Shown: piece after piece, positions 5,801-7,278 of the stretch | Numbering within the stretch: position 1 is the first letter of the stretch | Layout: every line of letters starts with the position of its first letter | Assembly (NCBI GenBank): GCA_946477505.1 | Contig: CAMKYP010000195.1 | Coordinates: forward strand, 1 to 7,278 | Reading direction: 5' to 3' | DNA: 7,278 nucleotides | Origin: an uncultured Dechloromonas sp. | Lineage (GTDB): Bacteria > Pseudomonadota > Gammaproteobacteria > Burkholderiales > Rhodocyclaceae | Notes under the pieces: model-generated | Database searches by the model: none | Told to the model about the DNA's origin: nothing | Seen by the model: only the letters and a program-made list of their open reading frames with translations | Program-made: the position numbers and the translations under genes

Positions 5801-7089
5801 CGCCCGAAACAAAAACACCGCTGACCGCCACCCTGCTCGGCATCCTCGACGACGGCTGGGCCGGCCTTTCCGATACCGCCCGCCAGCGGCTGGCGACAGC
5901 CGACGTGGTGATCGGCGCCGGGCGCACGCTCGATCTGGTTCGTCCGCATCTGGCCACCGGAGCAGAAATACTCGACATGGACGGCAAGCTCGGCCAGGTC
6001 GCCGGCTGGATTCTGGATGCCCGCGCGCAGGGCAAAAGCGCCGTCGCGCTGGCCACCGGCGACCCGCTGTGCCACGGCATCGCCTCGTGGCTGACCGGCA
6101 AGCTCGGCCGCGACGGCTTTGCGATCATTCCCGCCGTATCGACGCTGCAACTCGCCTTTGCCCGCTTCAAGACGGCCTGGCAGGACGTGAAGATTTCAAC
6201 CTGCCACAGCGCCGATGCCGGCGAATGGTTTGCCGGTGCCACGCCGGAACACGGTCTCTACAAGCTGATGCGCGCCATTGCGCTGCATCCCCGCGTCGCC
6301 CTGTTCACCGGCCCGGAGAACACGCCCGACCGGCTGGCGCGGGCGCTGATCACCGCCGGCTACGGCGAAGATGTCAAGCTGTCGGTCGCCTGCCACCTGC
6401 TGCTCGACGATGAAATCATCCACACCGGACTCACTCCGGCCGAGGCAGCGCACATGACTTTCCCGCAGCCCAACGTCGTCCTCGTCGAGCGCACGCCGGA
6501 TGCCGCCCAACCGAGCTTCGGGCTGGAAGACCTCGAATACATCCAGCGTTCGCCGGAAAAGGGCCTGATCACCAAGCAGGAAGCGCGCGCCCTGTCGCTC
6601 GCCAAGCTGCGCATAAAGCCCGATGCCCTCGTCTGGGACATCGGCGCCGGTTCCGGTTCGGTCGGCCTCGAATGCGCCCGGCTGGCGCCGCACGGCCACG
6701 TCTGGGCCATCGAGAAGAATGAAGGCGATGCCGCCAACGCCCGCGCCAACGCCGAGCGCTTCCGCATCGGCAACTACACGCTGAACGAAGGCAAGGCGCC
6801 GGCCCTGCTCGACACCTGGCCGGACCCGGACGCCGTCTTCATCGGCGGCTCGGGCGGCGAACTCGGCGAGTTGATCAGTCTCATCCTCACCCGCCTGAAA
6901 CCCGGCGGCCGGCTGGTGATGAACTTTGTGACGCTGGAAAACCTCGCCACTGCCACCGCCGCGCTCAACGCCAGCGCAGCGGCCTGGGATGTCGTCCAGC
7001 TCCAGGCCAGCCGCTCGCAGCCGATCCTCGACATGCACCGGCTCGCCGCGCAAAACCCGGTGTGGGTTGTCACGGCGGCCAAGGCATAA
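5797..7089 (+). CDS. cobL: Precorrin-6Y C5,15-methyltransferase (decarboxylating), CbiE-CbiT fusion
   Basis: Bifunctional ring methylase: methylates C5 and C15 and decarboxylates the C12 acetate of (cobalt-)precorrin-6B/7. The protein has 430 residues, the usual CobL size. The N-terminal CbiE domain (about 1-215) shows LLGILDDGWAGL near 13-24, VVIGAGRTL at 37-45 and the SAM motif TGDPLCHGI at 87-95, where most relatives have S/TGDPLFYGI. The C-terminal CbiT domain (about 245-430) opens with GLITKQEARALSLAKL, a hallmark junction, then the Rossmann SAM loop DIGAGSGSVGLE at 281-292, an acidic strand end in VWAIEKN, and DAVFIGGSGG. The start is the ATG in the ATGA overlap with the GNAT gene, with TTGAG six bases upstream. 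Beside CbiX and CbiD it most likely acts on cobalt-containing intermediates, doing the work of separate CbiE and CbiT. Confidence 0.95.
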   Translation: MTPETKTPLTATLLGILDDGWAGLSDTARQRLATADVVIGAGRTLDLVRPHLATGAEILDMDGKLGQVAGWILDARAQGKSAVALATGDPLCHGIASWLTGKLGRDGFAIIPAVSTLQLAFARFKTAWQDVKISTCHSADAGEWFAGATPEHGLYKLMRAIALHPRVALFTGPENTPDRLARALITAGYGEDVKLSVACHLLLDDEIIHTGLTPAEAAHMTFPQPNVVLVERTPDAAQPSFGLEDLEYIQRSPEKGLITKQEARALSLAKLRIKPDALVWDIGAGSGSVGLECARLAPHGHVWAIEKNEGDAANARANAERFRIGNYTLNEGKAPALLDTWPDPDAVFIGGSGGELGELISLILTRLKPGGRLVMNFVTLENLATATAALNASAAAWDVVQLQASRSQPILDMHRLAAQNPVWVVTAAKA

Positions 7090-7092
7090 ACC

Positions 7093-7278
7093 ATGTACGC
7101 CTCCACCTTCATTTTTGGCAAGAAGCAGTTCGATGCGCGCTTTCATCAACTGGATCAAGCCATCGCCGAGGCGGCCAAGACCATTCCCGGCTATCTCGGC
7201 GAAGAGGCTTGGGAAAACCCGCAAACCGGGCTGTTCGCCAACGTCTACTACTGGGAATCGCTGGATGCCTTGCAAGCC
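7093..7278 (+). CDS. Antibiotic biosynthesis monooxygenase (ABM)-like small protein, 3'-truncated by window edge
   Basis: The frame runs open from an ATG at 7093 to the end of the window (62 codons). The start has AAGG eight bases upstream and lies three bases after the cobL stop, so it is probably in the same transcript. The visible protein begins MYASTFIFGKKQFDARFHQLD and contains IPGYLGEEAWENP and VYYWESLDAL. This resembles ABM-type ferredoxin-like domains, where a central helix is followed by a PGYLG.E.W turn and a strand with YYWES. Full members are about 100 residues. The function is unknown; some ABM proteins degrade haem or oxidise quinones, but that cannot be carried over here. The call rests on recognition of a partial sequence. 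Confidence 0.6.
   Translation, partial: MYASTFIFGKKQFDARFHQLDQAIAEAAKTIPGYLGEEAWENPQTGLFANVYYWESLDALQA

Noticed and set aside
1..7278. Cobalamin riboswitch, promoter or terminator within the operon
   Set aside because: Intergenic gaps are at most about 31 bases and no B12-box-like sequence or hairpin plus T-run was seen; control elements probably lie upstream of the window.

Overview
The window is a gene-dense, single-strand (+) segment of a cobalamin (vitamin B12) biosynthesis and cobalt-uptake operon from a high-GC bacterium. Protein style, GC content (about two thirds in the core genes by hand counts of sample lines) and gene set suggest a betaproteobacterium, perhaps Rhodocyclales (Dechloromonas/Azonexus-like). 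That placement is recognition from memory and was not tested by search. The route is the anaerobic (early cobalt insertion) one, because it carries a CbiX cobaltochelatase and CbiD.

Layout, left to right: the 3' part of cbiQ (cobalt ECF transporter membrane T component) and cbiO (its ATPase); a possible 15-codon mini-ORF; cobM/cbiF (C11 methylation of the corrin ring); cbiX (cobalt insertion into sirohydrochlorin, with a His-rich tail); cobH/cbiC (the methyl migration that gives cobyrinate); a small lower-GC gene whose N-terminal half resembles the PD-(D/E)XK nuclease fold; cbiD (C1 methylation), apparently broken by a deletion plus frameshift; a GNAT acetyltransferase; cobL as a CbiE-CbiT fusion (C5/C15 methylation and C12 decarboxylation); and the start of an antibiotic-biosynthesis-monooxygenase-like (ABM) gene. 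Genes overlap or lie within 16 bases of one another, apart from the 31-base interval holding the mini-ORF. Several junctions are ATGA overlaps, so the block is probably one transcript with translational coupling. No promoter, riboswitch, terminator, RNA gene, CRISPR array or mobile element is visible.

Together the genes import cobalt, insert it into the tetrapyrrole and carry out several ring methylations and the final rearrangement. The other ring enzymes (C20, C17, ring contraction, reduction, amidation) and cbiM/cbiN are not in the window. Two points stand out. The cbiD reading frame is lost at about 4645-4650, exactly where a conserved stretch of roughly 23 residues is missing. Two genes with no known B12 role (the nuclease-like gene and the GNAT gene) directly flank that damaged gene inside the operon.
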